Assembly (NCBI GenBank): GCA_016869415.1
Contig: VGEI01000041.1
Coordinates: 1-15,396 of the forward strand
Direction of reading: 5' to 3'
DNA length: 15,396 nucleotides
Source of the DNA: Alphaproteobacteria bacterium
Lineage (GTDB): Bacteria; Pseudomonadota; Alphaproteobacteria; CACIAM-22H2
Below are positions 15,358-15,396 of the stretch, in pieces. Under the pieces are notes generated by a model. The model was not told the origin of the DNA. It did not search any database and saw only the letters and a list, made by a program, of their open reading frames with translations. The position numbers and the translations under genes are program-made. Each line of letters begins with the position of its first letter. Position 1 is the first letter of the stretch.

Positions 15358-15396
15358 ATGGCCGCCACACAGCCCATCCCCAGCCGCGAGACGCTA
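15358..15396 (+). CDS. Start of a gene cut by the window edge, unidentified
   Basis: Thirteen codons, MAATQPIPSRETL, begin at an ATG with CAGGAG seven to eight bases upstream and then run off the window. This is too short to identify. The RETL ending would suit the opening of a TetR-family regulator, which would also match the palindrome upstream, but many other proteins would fit equally well. Confidence 0.5.
   Translation, partial: MAATQPIPSRETL

Overview
This GC-rich window, with gene families of alphaproteobacterial type, suggests a flagellated alphaproteobacterium, plausibly of the Rhodospirillales group. That placement is an inference from the look of FliG (a DELIY C-terminus, EYPQ in place of EHPQ), the coding style and the transporter set; no rRNA or other decisive marker is present. 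I see no tRNA, rRNA, CRISPR array or insertion sequence.

Layout. (1) 60-1079 (+): fliG, full length but cut by one in-frame TAG at codon 152. (2) 1130-2107 (-): an arginase-family ureohydrolase. Diverging from it, 2228-3439 (+) encodes an aminotransferase resembling arginine:pyruvate transaminase AruH, and 10 nt later 3450-5270 (+) encodes a multidomain class III adenylate cyclase. (3) 5328-5941 (-): a ParDE toxin-antitoxin pair with a near-perfect 21-bp operator palindrome. (4) 6022-7686 (-): a Na+/phosphate cotransporter-like protein with a PhoU-like tail, whose true start is probably an ATC at 7752. (5) 8008-8469 (+) DoxX-family membrane protein and 8466-9677 (-) soluble PAS histidine kinase, convergent and sharing the four bases CTAG as both stop codons. 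(6) 9942-10352 (+): a small RRM RNA-binding protein with a structured leader; its 3' end overlaps the end of the convergent potI by 35 bp. (7) 10318-14193 (-): a complete polyamine ABC importer, potF-potG-potH-potI, each junction a 4-nt GTGA or ATGA overlap. (8) 14454-15070 (+): a higBA toxin-antitoxin pair with its operator. (9) 15071-15396: a strongly hairpinned intergenic stretch, an 18-bp perfect palindrome, and the first 13 codons of a gene running off the window.

How they fit together. The metabolic theme is nitrogen and polyamines: arginine hydrolysis to ornithine and urea, arginine transamination to 2-ketoarginine, and putrescine/spermidine-type uptake. The cyclase directly downstream of the transaminase suggests a possible link between amino-acid supply and cAMP. 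The kinase, RRM protein, phosphate transporter and two toxin-antitoxin modules look like independent units.

Most worth a second look: the amber codon in fliG; replacement of the catalytic His by Phe in the arginase; the cyclase architecture; the ATC start of the phosphate transporter; and the structured region and palindrome at the right end. I found no clearly new multi-gene defence or mobile system.
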